Shown in pieces: positions 9,401-18,296 of a DNA stretch of 64,000 nt; within the stretch, counting starts at the first letter, position 1; every line of letters starts with the position of its first letter. The position numbers were made by a program, and so were the translations under genes. This DNA is from Akkermansiaceae bacterium UBA2367 (GTDB lineage: Bacteria; Verrucomicrobiota; Verrucomicrobiia; Verrucomicrobiales; DEV007). The stretch spans positions 3,713 through 67,712 of the forward strand of contig DDTJ01000096.1 in assembly GCA_002344525.1 (NCBI GenBank), read 5' to 3'. Below the pieces are notes generated by a model. The model made no database searches and was not told the DNA's origin. It worked only from the letters and a program-made list of their open reading frames with translations.

Positions 9401-12400
9401 CGTGTCGGAGACGAGGGACTCCACGAGGCGGGAGCCGAGGCCGGAGGAGTCGCGGGTGATGAGGTAGGTCTCGACCGCGACGGGTTCGGCCTCCTCCGGC
9501 GCGTCGGCATCGCCTTCGTCGGCTCCGTCAGAAGCGGGCGGGGCGACCGGCTCGGGGGCGCGGGCGACGAGGCAGGCCTGCTGGTCCTCCTTCGCGTCGG
9601 GCGAGCTGATGAAGCTGGTCACGTCGCGGAATTCGAGATCGGCCAGCAGCGTCTCCCATTCGCTGCGGGTGAGGAGGGCGGAGCGCTTCCGCAAATCGGT
9701 GTCGCTGAAACGCCACCAGCCCGGCAGCAGGCCGAAGACGTTGTCGAGGGCGGCGCGACGCCAAGTCACCTCAAGGAACATGAGGATGCCGTCGGGCGCG
9801 AGGCAGCGGCGCAGGTTCGCGAGCGTCGCCTTCAGGTCGGCGGTGGCGTGGATCACGTTCGAGGCGATGACGAGGTCGAAATGGTGCGCCTCGAAGCCCT
9901 GCGCGGCGGGGTCCTTCTCGCAGTCGAACATCTTGTATTCGACGAAGGGATGGCTCTCCCCAAAGCGGTCCTGCGCCGACTGGAGGAAGGCGGGTCCGTT
10001 GTCGGTGAAGATGTATTCGGTGCGGTCCGCCGGGAAGACGTCCAGAATCTGCCCGGTCAGCGAACCGGTCCCGGCCCCGACCTCGAGGACGCGGAGGGCG
10101 CGGCGCTCCGGCAGGTCCGCGACGGCGCGGGCGAGGGCGAGGCGGATCTGCTCGTTGATGACGGGGAAGTCGGCGCCTTCGCGATAGAAGCGTTCCATGA
10201 CCCGCGAGGAGCCTTTGGGGAAGAGGACTTCGAGAGGGTCCGTCTCGCCGCAGAGGACACCGGCGAGGTTCGGCCCGGCGAGACGCTGCAACTCGGCCTC
10301 GGAGGCGAACTCGGGCATCTGCTTGACGAGACGGTCGATCCATTTCAGGGCGTCCTCATGCACCGGGATCTCGACGACTTCCCATTCCCCTTCGCCGACC
10401 TGCTTCAAGAGTTCGCCTTCAGCCAAGGCGGTGAGCTGGCCGAAGACGAGCTTGCGGTGGTGGTCGGCGATGGTCAGCTTGCGCAGGTGCTCCGCGACGG
10501 TCACCCGGTCGCCGACTTGCGGCTGCCAGCCGAGGTCGAGGTAGGCGTTGACGATGAACTGCCGCGAGATCTCCTCCATCGCGGGGAGGAACTGGCCGTA
10601 GTGGTTGCCCAATCCCCGGGCGTCGTAGAGCGTCCGCAGGTCGGCGTTCGCCGCCTTCACCAGTTCGGCGGGCGCGGGCAGATTGGCCGGTCCGTCGATA
10701 CGGGTGCCCTTGAGCAGGAGCGGCTCCCACACGGCTTGGTAGAGGCATTTCTCCAAGTCGTCGGCCTTGCTCTGCTCGACCCGGTCGGCGCGGAAGCCGT
10801 AAACCTCGGCGACGAGATTGCCGCCGTCGTCATAGACCTTGATGTCGGCGATGATGTATTCGCGGTCGTTGCTGGAATCGACCTTGGCGTGGCCCCAGAG
10901 GCGCAGCGGCGGCTTCTCGGTGTGGAGGCGGATGCTGCGGATCGCGGCGGGCAGGTAGAAGTAGTCCGTCGCGAGCGCCCCGTCGGGGATGACCTGTCCG
11001 CCCTTCACCGTGTGGAAACAGGCGTCGAGCACGGCGGGGTGGAAATGGTGGTCGGGGATGGTGTCCTTCAGCCCCTCGGGCGCGACAATTTCAGCGAGGG
11101 ATTCGCCGTCCTTGCGCCAAACGTTCTGGAGATGCTGGAAGAGGGGGCGGAACTGGTAGCCGGCCTCCTCGTAGTCCTCGTAGTATTCCTCGTGGGTGAA
11201 ATGGCGCGGCAGTCCGGCCTTGATCGCGTTGAGATCGGCCGAGGTCTCGACGGGCGCGGGCAGCTTGCGCAGGACGCCTTGAGAGTTCAGATCCCAGTCC
11301 TTGTGGTCGCCGGTGGAGCTGAAAATCTGGAAGACCTTCGTCGCGGGATCGAAGACGACCTCGACGACGGGCACCTTGTCCTCGGAGACGAAGAGGGCCT
11401 TCTTCATCTCCAAGTCCTCGACCGCGTAGCTCTCGCCGGGGAAGAGCTTGCGGGCGATGGCGAGACCGATCTCGCCGTAGCCGGCCGCCGGGAAGACGAC
11501 GCTGTCCCAGAAGCGGTGGTCGTCGAGCCAAGTGAAGTAGCGCGGATCGAGGTCGAAACGCCAAGTCGGACGCGAAGCGGTGCGGGCGAGGCCGAGGAGC
11601 GGATGCTCCAGCGGGGCGCAACGGAGGTATTGGCCCTCCGCCGACTCCAGCCAGAAGCGCTCGCGCTGCCACGCGTAGGTGGGCAGACGCACGAGGGCGC
11701 CGCTGGCTTGGTTGACCGCGTTCCAGTCGATGGCGTAGCCGTGGAGGTGGAGGCGGGCGAGATTGCCGAGCATCTCCTCCGACTCGTCGGTCTTGCGCTT
11801 GAGACTGGAGAAATAGAAGCCCTTCCGGCCTTGGTCGGAGAGGCATTCCAAAATGGGATTCTGGAGCGCCGGATGCGGGCCGACCTCGACGAAGGAATCC
11901 TCGCCCGAGCGCACCAGCCCGGCGATGGCGGGGGCGAAGAGGACGGCCTCGCGCACGTTCCGCCACCAGTATTCACCGTCAAGCTTGGTCCCCTCGCAGA
12001 TGCCGCCGGTGACGGTGGAGATGTAGGGGATGCTCGTGGCGCGGGGCTGGATGTCCTTCAACACCTCCAGCAGCTCCTCGCGGATGGGCTCCATCTGATG
12101 GGTGTGGAAGGCGTAGTCGATGCGGAGCCAGCGCACGAACTTGCCCTGCGCCTCCAGCCCGGTGACGATCTCCTCCAGCGGGGCGGTGTCGCCCGCGAGG
12201 GTGACCATGCCGGGGCTGTTGACCACGGCGACCTGCACCTGATCCTCCTTGCCCGCGATGGCCTTGCGGGCCTCGGTCTGCGAAAGGCCGACGGCGACCA
12301 TGCGGCCCTTGCCCCCGGTCGTGTCTTGGAGACGGGAGCGATGGTAGATGATCTTCACCGCGTCCTCCATCGTGTAGGCCCCGGCGACGTAGGCCGCCGC

Positions 12401-14323
12401 GACCTCGCCGACGGAGTGGCCGACGACTTTCGCGGGATGGACGCCCCACGATTTCCACAGTTCGGTCAGCGCCACTTGCAGGCCGAAGATGGCGGGCTGG
12501 GCGATGTTCGTGCGGTTGATCTGCGAGCTTTCCTCGTCGCGGGTCATCTCCTCGATGAGGGACCAGCCGGCGAGCGGCTTCAAATAGGAGTCGATCTCCT
12601 CCAAGACCCGGCGGAAGACCGGCTCGCGCTCGATGAGATGCTGGCCCATGGCCCACCACTGCGCGCCTTGGCCGGTATAGACGAAGACGGGCGGATGCGG
12701 CTCGGCCACGGGACGTCCGGACAGGGCATGTCCCCCGCGCTCACCCTCGGCGAGCCACTCGGTCATGCGATGGATGAGGTCCTCGCGGTCCGTCGCGAGG
12801 ATGGCGAGGCGGTGGTCGTGGTGCTCGCGCTTCGTCCCGGCGGCGGCGGCGATGTCGCCGAGGGCCGACTCGGAGGCGCGGAGGAAGCGACGCCAGCGGA
12901 TCACGGTGTCGCGCAAGGCCTCGTCGGTGCGGGCGGAAAGCGGGAGGAGCACGGGGCGCTCGGCCATCTCGGTCGCCGCGACAGGAGCGGGAGCGGCGGC
13001 GGCTTCCGCCTTCGGCGGCGCTTCCAGAAGGATGTGCGAGTTCGTGCCGCCGAAGCCGAAGCTGTTCACCCCGACCACGGGCGGGAGGTCGCCGAGATGC
13101 GGCAAGGGCTGGAGTTCGGTCGCGACCTTCAGCTTGAACTCGTCGAAGGGGATGTTCGGGTTCGGGTTCTTGAAATTCAGGTTCGGCGGAACGGTGTCGT
13201 GGTAGAGGACGAGGGCCGCCTTGGCGAGTCCGGCGACGCCCGAACCGGATTCGAGGTGCCCGACGTTCGTCTTCACCGAGCCGAGGAGGCAGGTGTCGCC
13301 CTCGTCGCGTCCGCGCGAGAGGACCATGCCGAGGGCGCGGGTCTCGATGGGGTCGCCCACCGGGGTACCGGTGCCGTGGGCCTCCATGTAGCGGACCTGC
13401 TTCGGCTCGATCCCGGATTTGGCGAGGGCCTCCTCCAGCATCTTCGCTTGGGTCTCGACGCCCGGCACGGTCATGGACGAGGTGTTGCCGTCCTGATTGA
13501 TCACCGCGGCGCGGATCACGCAATAGACGCGGTCGCCGTCGCGCTCGGCCTCGGCGAGCTTCTTGATCACGAAGATGCCGCCGCCCTCCCCGCGCACGTA
13601 GCCGTTGGCGCGGTCGTCGAAGGCGAAGCACTGGCCCGTGGGCGAGAGCATCGTCGCCTTGGAGAAGCCGATGGAGGCGTCGGGGGTGAGGAGGGCGTTG
13701 ACCCCGCCCGCGAGGGCCATGTCCGACTCGCCCGACCAGACGCTCTCGCAGGCCAAGTTGATGGCGACGAGGGCCGAGGAGCAGGCCGTATCGACCGAGA
13801 CGGCGGGACCCTTGAAGTCGAAGAGGTAGGAGATGCGGTTCGACGCGATCGAGAGCGTGCTGCCCGAGTTCGTGTGGACATCGACGTTGCGCGGATCGCT
13901 CTGGGCAACGTTGGCGTAGTCGTTCGAAGCGATCCCGACGAAGACCGCCGTGCGGCTGCCGCGCAGGCTTTCGGGCGGGATGCCCGCGTCCTCCAGCGAC
14001 TCCCACGCCGCTTCGAGGAGCCAACGCTGCTGCGGGTCCATGCGCAGGGCCTCACGCGGCGAGATGCCGAAAAACTGCGCGTCGAATTTGTCGAAGTCGT
14101 GGATGAAGCCGCCCCACTTCGTGATCATCTTGCCGGGGATGTCCACGTTCTCGTGGTGCCAGCGCTCGCGGTTCCAGCGGTCCGTCGGCACCGGGACGAT
14201 GCCCGAGCGGCCCTCCGCCATCAGTTGCCAGAAGGACTCCGGCCCGTTCACGCCGCCGGGGAGACGGCAGCCGATTCCGACGATGGCAAGGGGTTCGGGA
14301 GTCACTGAGGAAGGTTGGGACAT
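2303..14323 (-). CDS. single-module reducing PKS-NRPS hybrid with AAR-like terminal reductase
   Basis: A 4006-residue megasynthase. Domains in order, by visible motifs: KS 10-435 (Cys181, His316, His356); AT 545-850 (Ser637 in GHSVG, YAFH at 737-740, suggesting malonyl loading); DH 905-1200 (His936, Asp1100); C-methyltransferase about 1380-1600 (LEVGAGTG at 1413); ER 1830-2150 (HAGTGGVG at 1969); KR 2165-2360 (Tyr2315); ACP (Ser2474); condensation 2540-2980 (HHxxxD at 2675); adenylation 2990-3500 (YTSGSTGKPKG at 3165, YRTGDL, Lys3495); PCP (Ser3551); Rossmann reductase 3640-3990. The inferred reaction is: an iteratively built, reduced and methylated acyl chain is joined to one amino acid and released reductively. 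Every core catalytic motif is present; the DH has Asp in place of the usual Gly of HxxxGxxxxP. The order matches fungal PKS-NRPS hybrids. No thioesterase, phosphopantetheinyl transferase, transporter or regulator is adjacent. The start gives the canonical PLAIVGIGCRLPGG lead. Confidence 0.96.
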   Translation of the reverse strand: MSQPSSVTPEPLAIVGIGCRLPGGVNGPESFWQLMAEGRSGIVPVPTDRWNRERWHHENVDIPGKMITKWGGFIHDFDKFDAQFFGISPREALRMDPQQRWLLEAAWESLEDAGIPPESLRGSRTAVFVGIASNDYANVAQSDPRNVDVHTNSGSTLSIASNRISYLFDFKGPAVSVDTACSSALVAINLACESVWSGESDMALAGGVNALLTPDASIGFSKATMLSPTGQCFAFDDRANGYVRGEGGGIFVIKKLAEAERDGDRVYCVIRAAVINQDGNTSSMTVPGVETQAKMLEEALAKSGIEPKQVRYMEAHGTGTPVGDPIETRALGMVLSRGRDEGDTCLLGSVKTNVGHLESGSGVAGLAKAALVLYHDTVPPNLNFKNPNPNIPFDEFKLKVATELQPLPHLGDLPPVVGVNSFGFGGTNSHILLEAPPKAEAAAAPAPVAATEMAERPVLLPLSARTDEALRDTVIRWRRFLRASESALGDIAAAAGTKREHHDHRLAILATDREDLIHRMTEWLAEGERGGHALSGRPVAEPHPPVFVYTGQGAQWWAMGQHLIEREPVFRRVLEEIDSYLKPLAGWSLIEEMTRDEESSQINRTNIAQPAIFGLQVALTELWKSWGVHPAKVVGHSVGEVAAAYVAGAYTMEDAVKIIYHRSRLQDTTGGKGRMVAVGLSQTEARKAIAGKEDQVQVAVVNSPGMVTLAGDTAPLEEIVTGLEAQGKFVRWLRIDYAFHTHQMEPIREELLEVLKDIQPRATSIPYISTVTGGICEGTKLDGEYWWRNVREAVLFAPAIAGLVRSGEDSFVEVGPHPALQNPILECLSDQGRKGFYFSSLKRKTDESEEMLGNLARLHLHGYAIDWNAVNQASGALVRLPTYAWQRERFWLESAEGQYLRCAPLEHPLLGLARTASRPTWRFDLDPRYFTWLDDHRFWDSVVFPAAGYGEIGLAIARKLFPGESYAVEDLEMKKALFVSEDKVPVVEVVFDPATKVFQIFSSTGDHKDWDLNSQGVLRKLPAPVETSADLNAIKAGLPRHFTHEEYYEDYEEAGYQFRPLFQHLQNVWRKDGESLAEIVAPEGLKDTIPDHHFHPAVLDACFHTVKGGQVIPDGALATDYFYLPAAIRSIRLHTEKPPLRLWGHAKVDSSNDREYIIADIKVYDDGGNLVAEVYGFRADRVEQSKADDLEKCLYQAVWEPLLLKGTRIDGPANLPAPAELVKAANADLRTLYDARGLGNHYGQFLPAMEEISRQFIVNAYLDLGWQPQVGDRVTVAEHLRKLTIADHHRKLVFGQLTALAEGELLKQVGEGEWEVVEIPVHEDALKWIDRLVKQMPEFASEAELQRLAGPNLAGVLCGETDPLEVLFPKGSSRVMERFYREGADFPVINEQIRLALARAVADLPERRALRVLEVGAGTGSLTGQILDVFPADRTEYIFTDNGPAFLQSAQDRFGESHPFVEYKMFDCEKDPAAQGFEAHHFDLVIASNVIHATADLKATLANLRRCLAPDGILMFLEVTWRRAALDNVFGLLPGWWRFSDTDLRKRSALLTRSEWETLLADLEFRDVTSFISSPDAKEDQQACLVARAPEPVAPPASDGADEGDADAPEEAEPVAVETYLITRDSSGLGSRLVESLVSDTTDTRLVGPTVAEIEAALDEIAAAGGVVRGLIHTLSLDHPAAKALDLETLNAAQNTGVRFAHQLFKTIAEREWTKRPRVFFLTRGTLPVKPGEALPGLASAPLTGFLRVANNEQPDFIWTQIDLDPADNPHEIEDLVAEIRLVGKEHEIAFRGNGRHVRRVHRVKSENLPPRKRNAVGGEGEIAPYRLQIDKPGILTNLSLNETVRREPEADEIEVLVKAGGINFRDVMKALGIYPGQPVDLKWFGDDFSGTVLRVGSAVKDLQPGDAVVGMAPYCFRSHVTVHRNMVFRKPESMSFVEAATLPTVFLTSHYAINELARMEPGESILVHAGTGGVGQAAIQIAKHLGLTIFATAGSPEKRQLLKEMGVHHVLDSRTLKFADDIMEITGGEGVDAVLNSLAGDFIPKNFSVLKTFGRYMEIGKVDVYGNSKIGLEPLRNNISFFVIDLAQHLQSKPAYIARMFSDLEAKFYDGSYVPLSNHVFPVTEVVEAFRFMAAGKHVGKNVLDFDLPEIEIGQPTEPGHRFRGDGTYLITGGAGGFGLELAGWMAKNGARHFALMSRSGPNEESLAKIETLRAEGVSVTDARGDVTSRADLDRIVSEIQKGKAPLIGVIHGAMVLDDEFIVELDEARFDKVLLPKMLGAWNLHEATLGIPLEHFICFSSFSAVIGAVKQSNYNAGNVFLDQLAHHRRALGLPALTFNWGALEGAGFVARNEKTQQYLEMVGLGATDMDETLHLFSLGLPSDAVQLGTARCDWAALARFSPSVSGSNMFLPVVPRSSSGGGDSMAARILEAPAEKRLGMVEDLIAAQVGAVLGTDASRLDKDTPLTNLGLDSLMAIELVNRIEEKLGMSMPMGSVLNGPNIRDLSLPVLEKLLESGGGAGAGGGSGIDASSLVPFEASGVLPEAFPLSEGQKALWFLNRLAPDSSAYNLVFSGKFRPLLDIAAMKKAFAWLFERHPLMDTTFATRGGETVQIVHKGRTIDFREHDCTGLDDEQLKALISEHADRPFNLERGPVVRLELFRTADEAHVALLSMHHIVSDAWSVSVLIQNLIEFYFSAKAGRTPKLDPVAASYADFVKWEQAHLDSPAGERMFEFWRDHLAGAPAALDLPADRPRPAVQTFNGATYGFQLDESLTADIDGLAKQHGVTLFSTLLSAYNLLLHRYCRQEDLVVGVPLAGRTQPELRDSVGYFINPVPLRSVLDESLTVADYLAASGRNVNGALENQQYPLARLVDRLHAPRDPGRSPLFQVSFSMEKVPGIDEQGIAVFLIGQGGHTFHVGDLSMETVDLSTRHAQFEITLTLEEAGGQLFGCWHYNRDLFDEGTVAELNRLYTQVLREMARVPGAKLAELTLLDAAEEQRVLVDLNETRAAYEKEALLHELFETVAKAKDEEPAVTFRDTQTTYGELNRLANGVARELAAAKVGPGDTVGVLADRSPRMVAALLGVLKTGAAYVPLDPEFPASRLALMLEDAAPKALVASGRLLGSLPDLAGGNWTALNLDRIEATSKSFEIRGQSSDSLAYILYTSGSTGKPKGVEIPHRAAVNFLRSMQAEPGLKTEDRLLAVTTLSFDISLLEIFLPLLSGASLVIASAEDVKDGRRLAKLLETEDISVMQATPATWQMLLDSGWEGRSELRILCGGEALTRKLANTLVNSAAEVWNLYGPTETTVWSTVERIVESESAITIGRPIANTQIYILDEHQRPVPAGFTGELWIGGDGLARGYRHQPELTAAAFREIELPLVGKQRLYRTGDLARWTRESRLECLGRVDFQVKLRGVRMELGDIETQMETVPGIRQAVVVKRDDLPTGEGLVGYYLGDALEAADIRQRLAATLPQSYLPAYFKRLDEFPLTPNRKIDRKRLPLPSVGTAREGERLAPRNAVEAKILEVFQRNFDAAEIGVTDNFFEMGGDSLLALRIIVELSEAFGQQIPVDAFLTHPSIEQLALHLGSEPVAAETGATAKEVHVPAGISAEDLDHIDIELAPETMPELDAVALAYIPDVLANLSGFSRDEISERLFGGKPRLTNVYELDQGRIGVIMLPCYETDFYKTPASIKAPVLAALKLAAESGAKAVSLTGVIPSATDHGREIARWIEGEAGLPAITTGDATRSATIVKSVEGILAAAGRDLSGETVSVVGLGSIGFGTLRLMLDVLPHPKHLILCDPYQTDDQMSRLRDQVRDAGYWGQIDLVKNGGALPPEVYEASLVVASSNLPGVLRIPSLRPGTLVVDYSFPPVFKLDEAVKRFATQGDILFTTGGELSLPGVVGETIYLPEDLDQLEDSVQTAFLNFLGGRDRHEITGCVLASLVTGRKEGVEATTGPLENADARAHYDYLVEFGAVPAKLQMSGYFLPEEGIAAFRGDGKRTEA

Positions 14324-14826
14324 GGGGTCAGGCGGTCGGGAAACTCAAAAACGACAAGGCCGGAAACCCCTTCGCAAGGGAATTCCGGACTCGCCGGGGA
14401 CAAAAAAGGCGTCGGGCACAGGTGTCTGCTGGGTCGATGGAGGTGCTTGGAGCAAAAATAAAATTTTTCTAAGAGATCCCTCTCATTAGCCGTTCTCCCG
14501 CCCTTAGTCAACAGGGTATGCTGAGGAACCCGACCCTGTCGAGTCCCCGCGCGACCGGGTCGGGCTGCGGGGGTGAAGCGGGTGATGAGGGAGACGGTTC
14601 CGAGTCCTCTTTCATTCGCGGAAATTCGTGTTTTTCCTCTTTTTTCAGAGCGATCCGCCAAGGGTGCGCATCAAGGGAGCGCGGACACTCTTGTCCGCAT
14701 CTTGAGCCTGTCCGCCCGCTGCCTCCGCCGTTGCGGGCAGGAGTGCCCGCGCTCCTCTCCCCCGCCTCCAGTGGAGAGTCCCGGAGGGACGGTATCGAGC
14801 GGTTCGATTGTTGGCGTTATTTCGAG
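14324..14826. other. 503-bp spacer upstream of the PKS-NRPS
   Basis: No gene seen. It should carry the PKS-NRPS promoter: the only AT-rich island nearby is 14451-14475, about 130 bases before the start codon, but I cannot define -10/-35 boxes. It also contains a palindromic repeat at 14675-14755 and a short ATTCGCGGAAATTCG motif near 14614. The frames called across it are low-complexity shadows. Confidence 0.6.
14675..14755. repeat. intergenic palindromic repeat, copy 1
   Basis: The left arm (14675-14698, beginning GGGAGCGCGG) and right arm (14733-14755, ending CCCGCGCTCC) are near-complementary over 23-24 bases, around a GC-rich loop of about 34 bases. The same arms recur at 21073-21161. 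The arms differ by a few G/A changes, so the hairpin is imperfect here. Confidence 0.85.
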
Positions 14827-15339
14827 CTATCGCGGGTTCCACTGCCAGTAAGCGGTGCCAGTGTCCCGGTCGTAGCCGATCGAGTAGCCACCTGCGCTCG
14901 CCAGTCGCATCTCACCCCATAGGCCATTCTTGATCTCTATGGTGGTGGCCCTGAGATGCTCTTCGTAGTCCTTGGGACGAACCGGACCTCCCGCATCGTA
15001 GCTGTTATAGCGTCGTATTCGGAAGAACCGATCCTCCTCAAGTTCCGAGACATCGGTCACCGGCTGGTATTTGACGTATTCAGAGCGAGGAGGGTAGGCC
15101 GCAGTGGCGGCCCACTCCCGGAATCCTGCCTCGCTGATCTTGAATTCAAATGCCGTGAACCCATAGCTGCGGCAGTAGTTGACGTCCGTCGCCTCCACAG
15201 GCAGCCAATCAACACTTGCGAGCCCTTCGGCGATCTCCGGAGGACGGATCACAGGGTAGGCGCATCGAGCGACCATCACCGCGCAGAATCCGAGGAATAG
15301 GAAAGGAATCGAACGCCAGATGATCTTGGGTAGCTTCAT
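14827..15339 (-). CDS. membrane-anchored protein of unknown function
   Basis: A 170-residue protein with a single N-terminal hydrophobic segment (IPFLFLGFCAVMVARCAYP, about residues 10-28) that anchors it or acts as a signal. The soluble part is rich in aromatic residues (WLPVEATDVNYCRSYGFTAF, YPPRSEYVKYQPV, DRDTGTAYWQWNPR) and would face the periplasm. I do not recognise the family. ATG at 15339 is chosen because longer frames run into the malate dehydrogenase gene and give arginine-rich nonsense. It follows mdh by 32 bases on the same strand and may be cotranscribed. Its base composition is visibly less GC-rich than its neighbours, which suggests recent acquisition or weak selection on codons. 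Confidence 0.7.
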   Translation of the reverse strand: MKLPKIIWRSIPFLFLGFCAVMVARCAYPVIRPPEIAEGLASVDWLPVEATDVNYCRSYGFTAFEFKISEAGFREWAATAAYPPRSEYVKYQPVTDVSELEEDRFFRIRRYNSYDAGGPVRPKDYEEHLRATTIEIKNGLWGEMRLASAGGYSIGYDRDTGTAYWQWNPR

Positions 15340-15371
15340 TTTGGGTTCCGCCCCCTCGGACAGACTGCCCC

Positions 15372-16361
<990 letters not shown>

Positions 16362-16383
16362 TGGATGGGGTTGGACAGCTCTG

Positions 16384-18129
16384 TCAGGAGCCGTTGACCC
16401 TTCGCGAACGTCCCGTCTCGTTCAAGAGATTTTTCAAGCTCTCTCGCAACTCGCGGAACTCCGCGCCGTTGAGCAGCGCCTTCGCCGTCATGGGAAGGCG
16501 GTAGCTCCAGTTCGTGCCGTCCATCACGCCGGGGACGTTGATGCGCTCGGTGTCGAGGAGCAAATCGTTCACGAGCACGGCGACGCGGTCGGCGTTCGAA
16601 ATGGAGAGTTCGCGCAGGAGCTTGTGCCAGACCTCGGCGGAGTAGTCAGGAATCTCGCCGTGAAGCCGCTCGATCCCCGCGAAGGAGCAGAGCGTCTCAA
16701 GGAAATGCCGCGCCTCCCAATGGTCGTGGCCGTTCCGGTTGGCCTCGCGCAGGAGGCCGAGCTGCTGCTCCCACTGCGCCCGCATCGGGGCGTGGTCGTG
16801 CGAAGCGTAGGTCGCGAAGGAGAGGTTCGGGTAATGCAGTCCCGAACTGACGTGCCCGTCGGTGAACTCCCACTGCGGCACCTTCATCCCCGCGATGCCC
16901 AGTTCGGCGAGGGAGGGCCGCACGTAGTCGGGCACGGTCCCGAGATCCTCGGCCACGACCTCGGTGTCGCCCGCCGCGTCGAGGATCATGCGGAGGTATT
17001 CCCCCCCTTCCGCGCGGTTCGCCGCCTTCGCTTCCTCGCTGTCGTCGGGACGGGGGCGGAAGCCGGGGAGCCGCCCGCCGCATCGCTCCGCCGCCTCCTC
17101 GTGGCTCAGAGGGAGGAACTCCGCGTTCCGCACCGGATTCCACGGGAAGGAGTAGATGCGGTAGAAACCGAGGGCGTGGTCGATACGGAAGAGGCCGAAA
17201 ATCTCCGCCGTCTTCGCGATGCGGCGGCGCCACCAGTCGAAATCGCGCCCTTCCAGCACGTCCCAGCGGTAGAGCGGGATGCCCCAGTTCTGCCCCCATT
17301 TCTGGACGAACTCGTCGTCCTTGAAGAGCGTCTCGGGCGGTGCCCCGCCATACCAGTCGAGGTCGAAAATCTCCAAGTCCGCCCAGACATCGACGCTGTA
17401 GAGGCTGACGCCAAAGGGGATGTCGCCCATCAGGGAGACGCCCTTCGCGTCCGCGTGGGCGCGAACCTCGGCCCATTGCGTGAAGGCGATCCATTGCACG
17501 TAGGCGTGGTAGCGCAGCTCGCGATCGATCGCCTCGGGTCGGGCCTTCGCCTCTGCGGCGATGGCGGCGAGAGCGCGGTCTTTGTCCTGATATTCCTCCC
17601 GCCACTGCTGCCACACCTGACTGCCCCCCTCCCGGTCCATGAGGAGACGGAAAAGGCAGTAGTCGTTCAGCCACGCCGCCTGTCCCTTGCAAAAATCCTC
17701 GAAATCCGCCGCCCTTGTGTCCACCCGACCTAGAACCTTGTCGCAGAAGGAATCGTAGGCCTTTTTGAGCAGCTTGTGTTTCAAGACCCGGACCTCCGCA
17801 TATTGGACCGGACCAGCCTTGAGAGCGGCGAGATCCACCTCCGCCACGACCTCGGCGAAGCCCCCGGAAGCGAGATCCTTCAAGCCCTCCGGCGTGCAAT
17901 CGAGTGTCATCGGCTCGATCGCCACCGAACTGATCGCGTTGTAGGGGCTGTTGTCCGGCCCCGTCTCGTTGATCGGGAGGAGTTGGACGAAACCGACGCC
18001 CGTCTCCGCCGCGAAATTCACGAAGTCCCGCAGCGACGACACATCGCCGATGCCAAGGTCGCGCTCTCCCCGGATGGAGAACACCGGGACGAGGATGCCG
18101 GCCAATCTGCGATTCATGCTCTGTCTCAT
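16384..18129 (-). CDS. malQ: 4-alpha-glucanotransferase (amylomaltase, GH77)
   Basis: A 581-residue GH77 enzyme that transfers alpha-1,4-glucan segments, used in maltodextrin and glycogen metabolism in the cytosol. The N-terminal ILVPVFSIRGERDLGIGD and LLPINETGPDNSPYNAISS blocks fit the family. The nucleophile aspartate lies in FRIDHALGFYRIYSFPW, the acid/base region is VVAEDLGTVPDYV, and the third acidic site is in ATYASHDHAPM, which diverges from the usual THDN. Two in-frame ATGs (18129 and 18117) are possible starts; no ribosome-binding site decides between them. It heads a likely unit with mdh and is divergent from the FAD oxidoreductase, leaving a 167-bp shared promoter region. Confidence 0.93.
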   Translation of the reverse strand: MRQSMNRRLAGILVPVFSIRGERDLGIGDVSSLRDFVNFAAETGVGFVQLLPINETGPDNSPYNAISSVAIEPMTLDCTPEGLKDLASGGFAEVVAEVDLAALKAGPVQYAEVRVLKHKLLKKAYDSFCDKVLGRVDTRAADFEDFCKGQAAWLNDYCLFRLLMDREGGSQVWQQWREEYQDKDRALAAIAAEAKARPEAIDRELRYHAYVQWIAFTQWAEVRAHADAKGVSLMGDIPFGVSLYSVDVWADLEIFDLDWYGGAPPETLFKDDEFVQKWGQNWGIPLYRWDVLEGRDFDWWRRRIAKTAEIFGLFRIDHALGFYRIYSFPWNPVRNAEFLPLSHEEAAERCGGRLPGFRPRPDDSEEAKAANRAEGGEYLRMILDAAGDTEVVAEDLGTVPDYVRPSLAELGIAGMKVPQWEFTDGHVSSGLHYPNLSFATYASHDHAPMRAQWEQQLGLLREANRNGHDHWEARHFLETLCSFAGIERLHGEIPDYSAEVWHKLLRELSISNADRVAVLVNDLLLDTERINVPGVMDGTNWSYRLPMTAKALLNGAEFRELRESLKNLLNETGRSRRVNGS

Positions 18130-18296
18130 TCGGTCCCGCGACCGGGGTCGCGAAAGGTAGCGGGATTCGTTCCGAATACCACTATTTTCCGTGGAAAGGT
18201 GGGCGCGGGAGACCGTCCCGCCTGTTGCCCCAAAAAAGAACAGGTGCTTCGCGCTTGGCTCTCTGCGGCGCTCTGGATTATCCTCGCCCTTCCTTC

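Noticed and set aside
2420..14308. A 3962-codon open frame on the plus strand, antisense to almost the whole PKS-NRPS
   Set aside because: Its sequence is Gly/Glu/Val/Asp-rich with no domain motifs. It arises because high-GC codons of the real gene lack antisense stops in that frame. The real strand has all expected catalytic motifs.
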